From Dactylorhiza incarnata (taxonomy: Eukaryota; Streptophyta; Magnoliopsida; Asparagales; Orchidaceae), in the NCBI GenBank assembly GCA_033032865.1, contig JAWHQI010000239.1:1388501-1452500 (forward strand): DNA of 64,000 bases. Direction: 5' to 3'. This document shows, in pieces, positions 1 through 9,657 of this stretch. A model generated the notes under the pieces. The model was not told the DNA's origin, ran no database searches, and saw nothing but the letters and a program-made list of their open reading frames with translations. Positions within the stretch are counted from its first letter, which is position 1; every line of letters starts with the position of its first letter. Made by a program: the position numbers and the translations under genes.

Positions 1-396
1 ACATTGATTTGATGTAAGGCCCTAAGGCCGTAACTCTTACTTCTGGACTCATTCCTATGATAGTGGACATGTCTTTTTGAATGGTTTAATTAATGCTTCC
101 GCTTACGTTTTGTACTCTCGTTTTGTAGTTACCTTTCTGGTTATCACCTTTTAACTCCTAGCTAGTGTGGTTTGTATGGCGTGGGGTCCCGGCCGGACCT
201 GCTGTTATACTTTTCGTACTGGCAGGGTGTTACAGTGGTGGCCACCGGCGGTTTCTGCTCATGAAATCGTTGATGGCCAAAAGAAAGTTGCTTGTGCCTA
301 AAATTTCTTCCCCTCTGAGCACATGGTTCGAAATCTGATCGAGGTGGTTGACGGTATTGCTGGTGATAAATAGAAGAAGAACTGGATGGATCTTTG
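1..396. other. Unassigned repeat-like flank
   Basis: No open frame of note and no motif that can be named. Around 220-245 the text reads like an LTR end, with a tgttaca-type terminus followed by gtggtgg, which could be a worn gypsy LTR/PBS junction; this is weak. The stretch lies downstream, in element sense, of the antisense gag piece that begins near 397, so it may be diverged sequence of the same Tat copy or of an older insertion. Confidence 0.3.
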
Positions 397-1377
397 TCAT
401 TGAGCAGCTTCGCGATATAACCTGCTCTTTACACCCCTGACAAACATATTCGCTAGACTGATCAATTCTTGGTAAGTTTTTGGTTCCCTGATGTTGGCTT
501 CAAACTTGATTGGCAACGGCAACTCTATACCATTCTGGGTCAACATTTTGGATCTCCATGATTTCTTTCTGAAATTGATCCACAAAACGAGCCCATGTCT
601 CATCTTCACGCTGCTTGATTTCAAATACGGCCACTGGGCCACTTGTTTTTTCTTCGAGGTAGAGAATCTTAAAAGAAATTTTCTACACAGCTCAGCAAAA
701 CAACTGATGAATTGAGGGAGCAATCCATAAAACCACTCCCTCGCTTGTCCATCAAAGGACATTACAGAGTGTACACTTTGTAGGGTAAGTAAGGGTTTTT
801 TGGGCAGCAGCTGATTCAAAGGCTTGGAGATGAGCTGCTAGATCAAATTCCCCACTATACGTCGGCAAGCGAGGTTCCCTGAAATTACTTGGAGCTGGCT
901 CTCCCCGAACTTTGTCAACGAATGGAGAAGGCTCCTCTACATCCTCATAAAGCGGTGGGATGGGATAACAAACCGCAGCAGCTGCGGCTAACCGAGGACA
1001 AGCCGTAGGATAGGAGAAGCGGGCTGCGGCAGAGGTCGGCCACTAGAAGTCGAGAGCTCGCGCCAGGATATCCTGGGCGACTTCTCGGAAGAAGCCCTAC
1101 TGAGTTATAAAATCGTCTTGGGATGGTTGAGGACTAGTGGCTTGAGGCAATGGATATGGATGGGGAGGAGGAACTGGAGTGACCGCTGGGCTAACAACGG
1201 TTTGCTGAGAGGTTAGCCGTTCGGTAAGCGCGGCTAAGGCTTGACCGATTGCCTACAATCATTGATCGGTCAGCTTCCGAGCTCGCTAGGCTTCTCGTTT
1301 TAACTGATCTAGTGCCTCCCGCAAGCTATCATCGCTATGATCCGAGCGATCTCTTTGGGCAAATTGGCAGTCCGACA
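397..1377 (-). pseudogene. gag: Degenerate gag of a Tat-type Ty3-gypsy element
   Basis: Read on the minus strand, this region aligns end to end with the gag of the Tat element at 24843-26012. Shared blocks include GQAREWFYGL, LLRFSTS, FEANIREPKTYQE and SLANMF. The protein would be the capsid/nucleocapsid precursor that packages element RNA. The initiator lines up with a CAT at 1375-1377, matching the second methionine of the other copy. The N-terminal half is open only in pieces and the central part (about 480-720) is shifted relative to the intact copy. No pol follows within the window. This is a separate, older copy than the one at 13423-26909. Confidence 0.8.
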
Positions 1378-1427
1378 TTTTGTCGAGGAATTCACCAACA
1401 ACTCGATATTTGAAGGTCGCGTGTTTT

Positions 1428-1461
1428 TGTTGATGCCAAAAATGCTCCTCCGCGATCAACG
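1428..1461 (-). repeat. LTR stub of the degenerate Tat copy
   Basis: The first 34 bases of an LTR edge, beginning TGTTGATGCC, align with the LTR edge at 26066 (TGTTGAGTCC) at the same distance from the gag start. The LTR is cut off at 1461 by the start of the copia1 LTR, so copia1 inserted into this Tat LTR. The five bases before the insertion are caacg; the matching right-hand duplication is lost. Confidence 0.65.
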
Positions 1462-3116
1462 TGTTGGAACAACCCTATTTCTGATTTGGGCTAGGATCAC
1501 TATATGTTGACTAGGATCAAGTTGACCCCAATGTATAGTCAATGGGTCATAGTTTTAGGCTGTTAGAACTAAAGAAATCATTCAGATTCTGCGTTCGACG
1601 AACTCCACACTGCGTTCGACGAACTGCTCTCTGCGTTCGACGAACGGCAAGCTCTCTGCGTTCGACAAATGGATTGCTTCAAGCTCATCTCAGCGATCGA
1701 CGATCTCATCTCAGTGGTCGATGATACCATCTCAGAGGTCGATGAAATTTGCTCAGCTCAGCGGTCGACAATTTTGCTCAAGCTTAGCGGTCGACAAATT
1801 TATCCAGGCTCAGTGGTCGACGAATCCTTCCGTTCGACGAACTCCAGTCTGTGTTCGATGAACACATTCAGATCGACAAAAGTTCTCCACAGCTCAACAA
1901 AATTAATTATTCCACCAAGATTCATTTGAGGTCGACGAACTAAATTTTGTGTTCGACGAAAAATCTTGAGATCGACGAAAATTCTCTATACAGCAGATTT
2001 ATTTCAGAAAGATTATATTATTCATTCTCTGAACTCAGATCGACTACAACAACGGCTCTTTCCATCAGATCAAGTAAGTAAAATATATTTCCTTTTATTA
2101 TTTCAAGTTATAGCCGTTGGCATATTCTCGGAAAAGGACATTTCATGGAAAAAGAAAAGGTAAACGGCGCAGCAGATGTACTGTTCCCAGAATATCTCTT
2201 CAGAATATATTATATTCCTTAATATAAGGGATTTGCATTTATTATCTTTCAGATATTTCAAAAGAGTAAAAGGAAGAAGATATACAGATTATTATACTTC
2301 AGTCTTCACGACAACAAGAATACAGAACATATTACAGTTTTTCTGTACAGGAAAAGAAAGAGAGAAATACAGGAAGAACAAGAAGAACAAAAGCAAAACA
2401 GATCTTCATCTTCTTCCTCTATTAGCTCTTACATACTAAGAACATCATCAAAACTTCTCTCAGTCATTTGCTGCAAGTCTAGATCTTCAAAAGAGCAACA
2501 AAAAATTGGAGAACTTGTTCTCTCAGTTTAATCAGCTACAGGAAGATCACTCATTCAAGAAGAAGCTTCCATCCTCATACTGTCAAACAACTTCATATTA
2601 GACAGAGGGAGCATTTTTCAACATACATCCACTAGAGTCTTCTCTCAGCATCTTGACAGAGAAGAACATCTAAACCCCTCTCTATCTCATCTTGTACAGG
2701 GTTTAAACTCCCTTCAAAAGTTTACCTCATTGGTGGCAAGACGCCTGATCAAATAATCCTGTTGGTTTTGAGCACCTGATCAAAAGCTCTGTGGTGTGTG
2801 GACAACTGAACAAAAACCCCTTGGTGTGAGGTCACCTGATCAACAATCCTTGTGGATCCTACCAAGTGTGGTAGAAGAGTAGATGTACCCAGGTTTATTG
2901 GGGAACTACTATAAAAATTCCTTGTGTCTTTGTGCCTGTGAATTTCTGTGTTGCTTGTGCTGTGTTGATTTGTTTTTATTACTCACTCTCTATACACATA
3001 TATATATATCACTATTTTAATTCCGCAATAAAACTAAGGGAAAAAGTTTTAATACTCTATTCACCCCCCCCCCCCCCCCCCCTCTAGAGTTAATTTAAGA
3101 TCTAACCTCACTTTCA
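1462..3116 (+). repeat. copia1 5' LTR (about 1.65 kb)
   Basis: Starts TGTTGGAACAACCC and ends ACTTTCA two bases before the PBS. Both ends are recognisable in the solo LTR at 39423-40253, which confirms the boundaries. The left third holds palindromic motif repeats (separate entry). The right part has a C homopolymer of about 20 bases at 3064-3082. The solo copy lacks most of the segment 2060-3103. Confidence 0.85.
1587..1990 (+). repeat. TTCGACGAA-type palindromic motif cluster in copia1 LTR
   Basis: About twelve irregularly spaced occurrences of GTTCGACGAAC or close variants (GGTCGACGAA, GATCGACGAA), set in a loose unit beginning CTGCGTTCGACGAACT. The core TTCGWCGAA is near-palindromic. The same core forms a 60-bp array in the solo LTR and recurs in the copia1 coding region at 4925-5102. 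Confidence 0.8.
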
Positions 3117-3118
3117 AT

Positions 3119-3130
3119 TGGTATCAGAGG
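3119..3130 (+). other. copia1 primer binding site (initiator tRNA-Met)
   Basis: TGGTATCAGAGG begins two bases after the LTR end. TGGTATCAGAG is complementary to the 3' end of plant initiator tRNA-Met, the usual minus-strand primer of plant Ty1-copia elements. Confidence 0.9.
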
Positions 3131-3224
3131 GTTGTTGATTCTTTACAGGCTAACACCTGAATCACAAAGATCAATTAGATCTTAAATTCTTTCAGAGTTT
3201 TTTTTTTATTTTTTTTTAAAACTC

Positions 3225-5288
3225 ATGGCACAAAACAAAGAGTATTCAATCACAAGACCTCCTATGTGCAATCTCAGTAAGTTTGCACTATGGAAAGCAA
3301 TGATTAGACTGTACATGAATTCTATTGATGAGTAAATCTTCAATGTGATTTTGACAGGACCTCTAGCTCCCACAATAACAACTAGTGCTCAAACCACCAC
3401 TACCAACAATGCTGTCCCACCTCCTGAGTGGACAGAAGCACAGAAAAAGCAAAAGAGTGCTGATTCAAAAGCCATGAACATTCTGGCTCAAACAATGTCT
3501 GATGACATTTTTCAGAGAGTGGTGGAATGCACCTCAGCAAGATAAATATGGATTTCTCTCAACAATATGGTTGAGGGATCTGCTGATGAAAGGAAGGACA
3601 GAAGGTCCCATCTCATTTCTCAATATGAGAATTTCAAAAAGGGAGAATCTGAAAGTGTTGTTGATATGTACAATAGGCTCAGCCTCATAATAAATGAGCT
3701 GAAGACCATGGATAAAGTGATCTCTATCACTGAGATCAATGACAAGATCTTAATGTGCTTCCCCAACACATGGGATTCTAGGATCTGGCCAATCAAGGAA
3801 GCCGGAAGCCTCACTGAGATTAATACTGAAACATTGTTGGGCAAGCTCAAATCCTATGAGCAGCTCATCAAATCCAAGGAAGCTGAACAATCAACTTCAT
3901 CTCCAGCAACAAAGAAGGAAAGGAACATAGCTTTCAAAGCAGCTGAAGAAGAAGAAAAAGCTCCAAGAAATGAGGAGTTCATGAACCTTCTAGCCACAAG
4001 GTTCTACAGGATGGCCAAGAAGGATTTCAGAAAGAAGGACTCCAGATCAAGGGAAAAGCCAAGGTATGACAAGTCAAATTCTAAATATATTGTTTGTTAT
4101 GGCTGCAGGAAACCTGGACATATTCTGCCAGATTGTCCAGAAAATCAGAAGAAGGAGAAGAGAATTGAAAAGGAGGAAAGAAGACACTCCAGCAAGTCTT
4201 TCTCCCATAAACACCAAAAGAAGGGAATAGGATTTGTAGCAAGAACTTGGAGTGACACTGAATCAGAACAGTCATCCAGTTCTTCAGATGATGAGGAAGA
4301 ATCAAAAGAAAATGACCAATGTTTGATGGCCATTTATGACTCAGGCAGTGAGTCAGGAAATGCATCATCATCCAGTGATGATGAAGAAAATGAAGAGGAG
4401 AAGAACTTCTGCATGATGGCAATCAATGCCTCAGCCAACAATTCTGATGAAGAAGAATCAGAATCAGAAGCAGAAGATGATGCTGATCAGGTAATATCTA
4501 ACTTTGATTTCAATTCAGTTGGATTCAAAGATGAATTCAAGGTTCTTTGCTTAGACTTAATAAAATCTGAGAAAGAAATAATCTCACTCAGACATAAGCT
4601 AGCTGAAATGAAAAAATTAAGTGAAGAGAATGCTAATCTTAAGAAAGATTTGGCTTCCTCTAGAGAACAAATTATTCTCATTGAGAATAAACTTTCTGAG
4701 GCCAAGAAATTTGAAGAATCCCTAAATGGGAGAAGCATCAAACTGATGGACATTACAAGCACTGTTAATGCTAGACTTAATAGCAAACTGGGCTTGGGTG
4801 CTTCATCAAGTGAGCCACATCTGATTAAGAAGAACATATTATCTACACCTATAAAATTCATCTCTGCTAAGAGCAAAGTGGTTGTAGGAATAAATAAAAA
4901 GATTTCAAGCAAGACTGTCGAGAATAGCAGAATTCAGCAGAATTCATCGAACGGAGCTCGACAAGATGTATCCACTTCGTCGAACGGAGCTCGACGAACT
5001 CTGAAGACAGATTTTCAGTATAGTCATTATATGAACGGCGCTCGACAAAATCTCATTCATTCGTCGAACGGCGCTCGACGAACTCAGCCCAGTTCGTCGA
5101 ATAGAAACTATACAGAGAATTTGAACAATTCTTATTCTTCACATACTATCAATCCTTTCACTGAATGGATAATACCTCCAAGGAGATATCATCCACAAGG
5201 TTACAAGGACCAACCTGAAATGTCTTTTATTTCAGATTTTTGTGGAAATTCGAAAAGACCCAAGGTAGTCTGGGTCAGGAACAAATAA
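3225..5288 (+). pseudogene. gag: copia1 gag and gag-protease linker
   Basis: ATG at 3225 begins MAQNKEYSITRPP, a typical copia gag start. In-frame stops at 3333-3335 and 3543-3545 break the capsid region; from 3567 the same frame is open to 5286-5288. A zinc knuckle CYGCRKPGHILPDC (C-x2-C-x4-H-x4-C) lies near 4096-4137, marking the nucleocapsid. It is followed by a Ser/Asp/Glu-rich acidic stretch (about 4255-4490) and a Lys/Glu/Leu coiled-coil-like segment (about 4530-4740). Near 4925-5102 comes a repeated SSNGAR motif encoded by the palindromic TTCGTCGAAC unit of the LTR. Gag packages the RNA; the linker has no known activity. Confidence 0.85.
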
Positions 5289-5303
5289 ATTGTTTTTCTG
5301 TTT

Positions 5304-6704
5304 TTGCAGGTACACGGCTGTCCAAGAATAAATGAAAAATGGTATTTGGATAGTGGCTGTTCAAAGCATATGACAGGAAACAAGGCCAACTTAAACAACT
5401 ACAAGGCAAAGCTTGGACCAAAAGTAATATTTGGAGACTCCAACTGTGGACAAACAAAAAGCTATGGAAAAGTCAAGGTTGGAGAAGTCACCTTCAAAGA
5501 GGTAGCTTATGTCAAGGGACTGAAGCACAACCTCATCAGCATAAGTCAATTATGTGATGAAGGGTATCAGGTAACTTTTAATAAATTAAAATGCCTTATT
5601 AAATCTTCTGATAATATTATTGTTTTATCAGGTATTAGGGAAGGTAATATTTATTTAGTAAATTTCTATTCATCTAAATCAGAAATCTATTTATTTAATG
5701 AATTAAGCAAACCTAGTGAACTTTGGCATAAGAGATTAAGACAGGTAAACCTTAGGACCATTGCTAAATTATCTAAGGACAATCTTGTTAGAGGTTTACC
5801 TTTAGGTTCATACAAGGAAGAAGGTCTTTGCAGAGCATGTCAACTAGGCAAGCAAACTAAAAGTAGTTTTAAATTATTATCTAAAAGTGATTCACCTAGA
5901 GTCTTATATTTGCTACATATGGACCTTTTTGGACCTATAACAACAAAGAGTTTAGGGGGGAATTCATACACTCTAGTTATTGTAGATGACTTCTCTAGAT
6001 TCACTTGGGTGTTCTTTTTGAGAGAAAAGTCAGATAACTTTGAATTTCTTACAGACTTTCTTAAGAGCATTCAGATTAAGTACTCTACTGTAGTTGCATT
6101 GATCAAAAGTGATCATGGCACAGAGTTTCAGTCTCATCTCATGCAAGAATTCTGTGAGAAGGAAGGTATCAAGCACTGCTTCTCAGCTCCTAGAACCCCT
6201 CAACAAAATGGGGTAGTTGAAAGGAAAAATAGAACTCTAATTGAATCAGCAACAACATTACTTGCAGATGCTAATTTGCCCCTATCTTTTTGGGTAGAGG
6301 ATGTTAGCACAACAAACTATGTGTTGAATAGAAGTTTGATACATAAACTTAAGGGTAAGACTCTTTATGAGTTACTTAAAGGGAAGAAACCTAAAGTTAA
6401 CTATTTTAGAACATTTGGTTGTAAATGTTTTGTTCACAATAATGTTAAAAAATATCTTAGGAAATTTGAACCAAAATCTGAAGAAGGAATTTTCTTAGGC
6501 TATTCTTTAATCAGCAAGGCATATAGGATTTATAACAAATCTTCTCTTAAAATTGAAGAATCTATGCATATTTCCATTGATGAAACTAATATGTTTTACA
6601 AGGAGAAGAATTCTTCTACCAAAGAAAACCTACAGGTACCTACACTCTTTGAGCAGCTAGATCAATTAGCTCAACAGAAGGATGGATCACTAAATCCTAT
6701 ATAG
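5304..6704 (+). pseudogene. pol: copia1 protease and integrase
   Basis: In the same frame as gag but after the stop at 5286. The aspartic protease motif is WYLDSGCSKHMTG (about 5340-5378), which would cleave the polyprotein. Next come the gag-pre-integrase region (LWHKRLRQVN) with CRACQLGK, then the integrase core. Catalytic candidates are D in HMDLFGP (about 5920), D in KSDHGTEF (about 6110) and E in QQNGVVERKNR (about 6210), so the DDE triad is visible and intact. A pyrimidine-rich tract ending in tttttgcag sits just before the protease. The frame ends at 6702-6704, after which a frameshift near 6790 leads to the reverse transcriptase block. Confidence 0.88.
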
Positions 6705-6814
6705 CAGAATGCTGAAGAAAGTGAAGAAGAAAATCATCTAGATTTTGCTGACAGTTCAAATCAGATAACAGCAGACATATTCCACAGGATATAACAGCTG
6801 AACAAATTCCCCAA

Positions 6815-7986
6815 GTGGAAATCATTGCTGAACACACTCCAATTGTTGATCACATCACAGTTAGAGATCATCCAATATCTCAAATTATTGGTGATATTTC
6901 AGCAGGTGTGCAAACAAGGCATCAAGCAAATCAGAATATGATGCATACTTGTTTTCTCTCTCAGATTGAACCTCAATCCCTACAAGATGTAGAACAAGAT
7001 CCCAACTGGATCATTGCTATGCAAGAGGAGCTCAATCAGTTTGAGACAAACAAAGTTTGGGAATTGGTTTCTAGACCAAAGAATCATCCAGTCATTGGAA
7101 CTAAATGGGTCTACAGGAACAAGCTAGATGCAGATGGCAATATTGTGAGAATCAAAGCTAGACTAGTAGCTCAAGGATACTCACAGGAAGAAGGAATAGA
7201 TTATGATCAGACTTTTGCACTAGTTGCAAGGTTAGAAGCAATCAGGATCTTCCTTGCATTTGCTGCATACAAAAATTCAAGGTTTATCAAATGGATGTAA
7301 AGAGTGCACTCTTGAATGGAGAAATCAAAGAAGTCTATGTGGAACAACCACCAGGTTTCATCTCTCCAACTCACTCCTCTTTTGTATTTAAGCTTAATAA
7401 AGCTCTCTATGGTCTTAAACAAGCTCCCAGAGCATGGTATGAGACCTTAGCTAGTTTTCTTTTAAAGAATAAATTCTGTAGACGCATAGTAGATAAAACC
7501 CTATTTTTCAGGATACATAAAAACCAAACTCTACTAGTTCAAATATATGTAGATGGCATTATCTTTGGCTCTGCTGATTCAAACTTATGCAAAAGATTTT
7601 CCAATCTAATGCAATCTAAATTTGAAATGAGTAGTATGGGTGAACTATCATACTTCCTTGGTCTTCAAGTTAAGCAAACTCCAAATGGAATCTTCATATC
7701 CCAATCTAAGTATGCTAAGGAATTAGTGAAAAGATTTGGTATGTCTGGTTCTTCCACCATGAAAACACCCATGCCCTCTAATGTTGTTGTTGATACTGAT
7801 GAATCAGGTAAACCTATTGGTCAGAAAGTATATAGAGCAATTGTTGGCTCATTACTTTATTTAACAGCAAGTAGGCTAGATATAATGTTTGCTACCTGTA
7901 TTTGTGCTAGATTCCAAGTTAACCCCAAAGAATCTCATCAAATTTTATTAAAAAGAATTTTTGAGATATATAAAGGGTTGCCCTAA
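6815..7986 (+). pseudogene. pol: copia1 reverse transcriptase, frameshifted, active site YVDG
   Basis: Two overlapping frames, 6815-7300 and 7291-7986, together cover the copia reverse transcriptase from [11 protein letters not shown] through [10 protein letters not shown] and [12 protein letters not shown] to FLGLQVKQ. The switch falls near 7270-7290, in an A-run, and looks like loss of one base. The polymerase active site, normally YVDD, reads YVDG at 7546-7557 (GGC where an Asp codon is expected), so the enzyme could not work even without the frameshift. Confidence 0.9.
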
Positions 7987-8460
7987 TCTAGGACTTTGGT
8001 ATCCAACAACATCTGAATTTGAATTAACTTGATTCTCAGGTTCAGATTATGTTGGACGCAGAGTAGACAGGAAAAGCACATCAAGAACTTGCCAGTTTCT
8101 TGGTGATAGGTGTGTGTCTTGGTTTTGTAAGAAACAAACATCTGTGACTACATCAACAGCTGAAGCTGAATACATAGCTGCAGGCAGTTGCTGCTCACAG
8201 ATATTGTGGATACAAAATCAGCTCCTAGACTATGGTGTCAACTTAAATAATTCAATTATATTTTGTGACAATACTAGTGCAATATCTATAACACAAAATC
8301 CAGTTCTCCACAGTAGGACTAAACACAGAAATTAGGCACAACTTTATCAGAGATAATATGGATAAAAATAAAATTTGCCTACAATTCATCTCAACTGATC
8401 TGCACAGAGCTGATATTTTCACCAAACCCTTGGATGAAAAGAAACATATTTTCTTTATAA
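7987..8460 (+). pseudogene. pol: copia1 RNase H remnant
   Basis: A block open at 8114-8335 contains STAEAEYIAAG and FCDNTSAISI, the conserved RNase H part at the C-terminus of copia pol, and ADIFTKPLDEK follows at about 8410-8445 in a shifted frame. Several frameshifts and stops lie between 7981 and 8113. RNase H would remove the RNA strand during reverse transcription. No polypurine tract or 3' LTR follows before the junction at about 8555. Confidence 0.85.
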
Positions 8461-8565
8461 ATTAGTTAGGAATGATAGATGGAGATTCAATATGATAAAA
8501 ATTAAGTTTTCTACTTACCCGTCTCTTCATTGAACTGAGCTCGACGAAATCAAGTACCCATTGGG

Positions 8566-8955
8566 GTCAACCAAAGAGGCCAAATTGACCAAAGTCAACA
8601 CTAACCCCAATTAGGTCAAAGTAGCCTAATTCGGGTCAATTGGCCTCCACCAAGCCAAATTGACCATTCCCCTACCATTATAAGGTTATTAGGGACACAA
8701 TGGACCAAAAAGCTCCATCATGGGGCCACCAATTTGGCCATTTTGACCAAAGTCAACCCTAGCCTTAATTTGGTCAAAGTGGCCTATTAAGGGTCAATTA
8801 ACCCTCACCTTGTCAAATTGACCCTACCTAGACCTTCCTAACCCTTAACGGAGGCCAATGGGTGACTAGACACACATTGGAGTCAACCCAAATGGTCAAA
8901 TTAACCAAAGTCAACATTATGTTATATTTAGGTCAAAATGACCTATTTTGACCCA
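8566..8955. promoter_or_regulatory. W-box-like (TTGACY) cluster in A-type LTR
   Basis: Counting TTGACC/TTGACT and their complements by eye gives 16 sites in about 390 bp. TTGACY is the W-box core bound by plant WRKY factors. The same cluster is present at 29798-30185 and, more diverged, at 38158-38520. Function as an enhancer is inferred from the motif and its position in U3. Confidence 0.55.
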
Positions 8956-9629
8956 ATCAAGCCCAATTCACTTGGGCTAGACCCAATTGCGGTGGTCCAC
9001 CACCTAATGGGGTTGGGTGCTACTGAATTGGACATTCAATTTTAGAGAATTTGGCTAGGAGAGAGAAAATCCCATTTTCCCCAAAAATGAAGGAGAGACA
9101 AAGAGAGAAGTAATGGCATTCATGGCCAAGAGGAGGCCAAAGGACTCCCCAATTGATGGGATTCACTCCCTCTATCAGTTATCAGAAGTTTAGGAGGTTT
9201 TCCAGCCCACATGGGGGCTGATTTTGGCGGTTTTAACCATGGCCGAAATTCTCCTTTGATGGCCATTAATGGCATTCAAGGTATAACCCCCCCTCTCCCT
9301 CGATTAAGCTCTCTATCATCTTCAAAAGACTGAGAAGATTGAAACCCCCAACCTTCCAGAGGAAATCGTGCAGTGGAGGCTCAGATCGGCAAGGAGCACA
9401 ACTTGAAGGGGGCGGCCATGGCAAATCCGGGAAGCAACCACCATCAAGCCCGATTGAAGGTCTGGTTCTTCTCCTCTCCCTCTATGAATATATCTTAGAT
9501 CAAAATAGGTGAGAAATCGGGCTCAATTGAGCTTGATCCAAGTGAGCAAAAATCTGAAATTCCATGAAAATATCTCGGTCGGGTTCGCCGGAAACCGCCC
9601 TCCGGCGGCTGTGCCGCCGCCCGACGTTA

Positions 9630-9657
9630 GCCACCACCTCAACGGAGGTGGTGGTGG
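9630..9657. other. Conserved stem-loop in A-type LTR
   Basis: GCCACCACCTC, a short aacg loop, then GAGGTGGTGG form an 10-11 bp perfect stem. The same arrangement is at 30870-30897 and, with one change, at 39223-39251. It sits in a GC-rich island of about 150 bp in an otherwise AT-rich LTR. Confidence 0.5.

Larger units (their letters stand above)
1462..8555 (+). mobile_element. copia1: degenerate Ty1-copia retrotransposon, 3' end lost
   Basis: Order seen: LTR, initiator tRNA-Met type PBS, gag with zinc knuckle, long coiled-coil linker, aspartic protease, integrase, reverse transcriptase, RNase H. Integrase before reverse transcriptase is the Ty1-copia order. The long gag-protease linker resembles SIRE/Maximus-type elements, but lineage is an inference. 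No 3' LTR follows; at about 8555 the sequence switches abruptly to the interior of an A-type gypsy LTR that itself lacks its first 239 bases. That junction therefore looks like a deletion or recombination rather than a clean insertion. Confidence 0.9.

Noticed and set aside
3345..3545. Separate small gene at the start of copia1
   Set aside because: It is the gag frame between two in-frame stops, not an independent gene.
6705..6814. Possible envelope-like extra frame in copia1
   Set aside because: The gap between integrase and reverse transcriptase is the normal variable region with a frameshift; nothing with a signal peptide or membrane segment follows RNase H.
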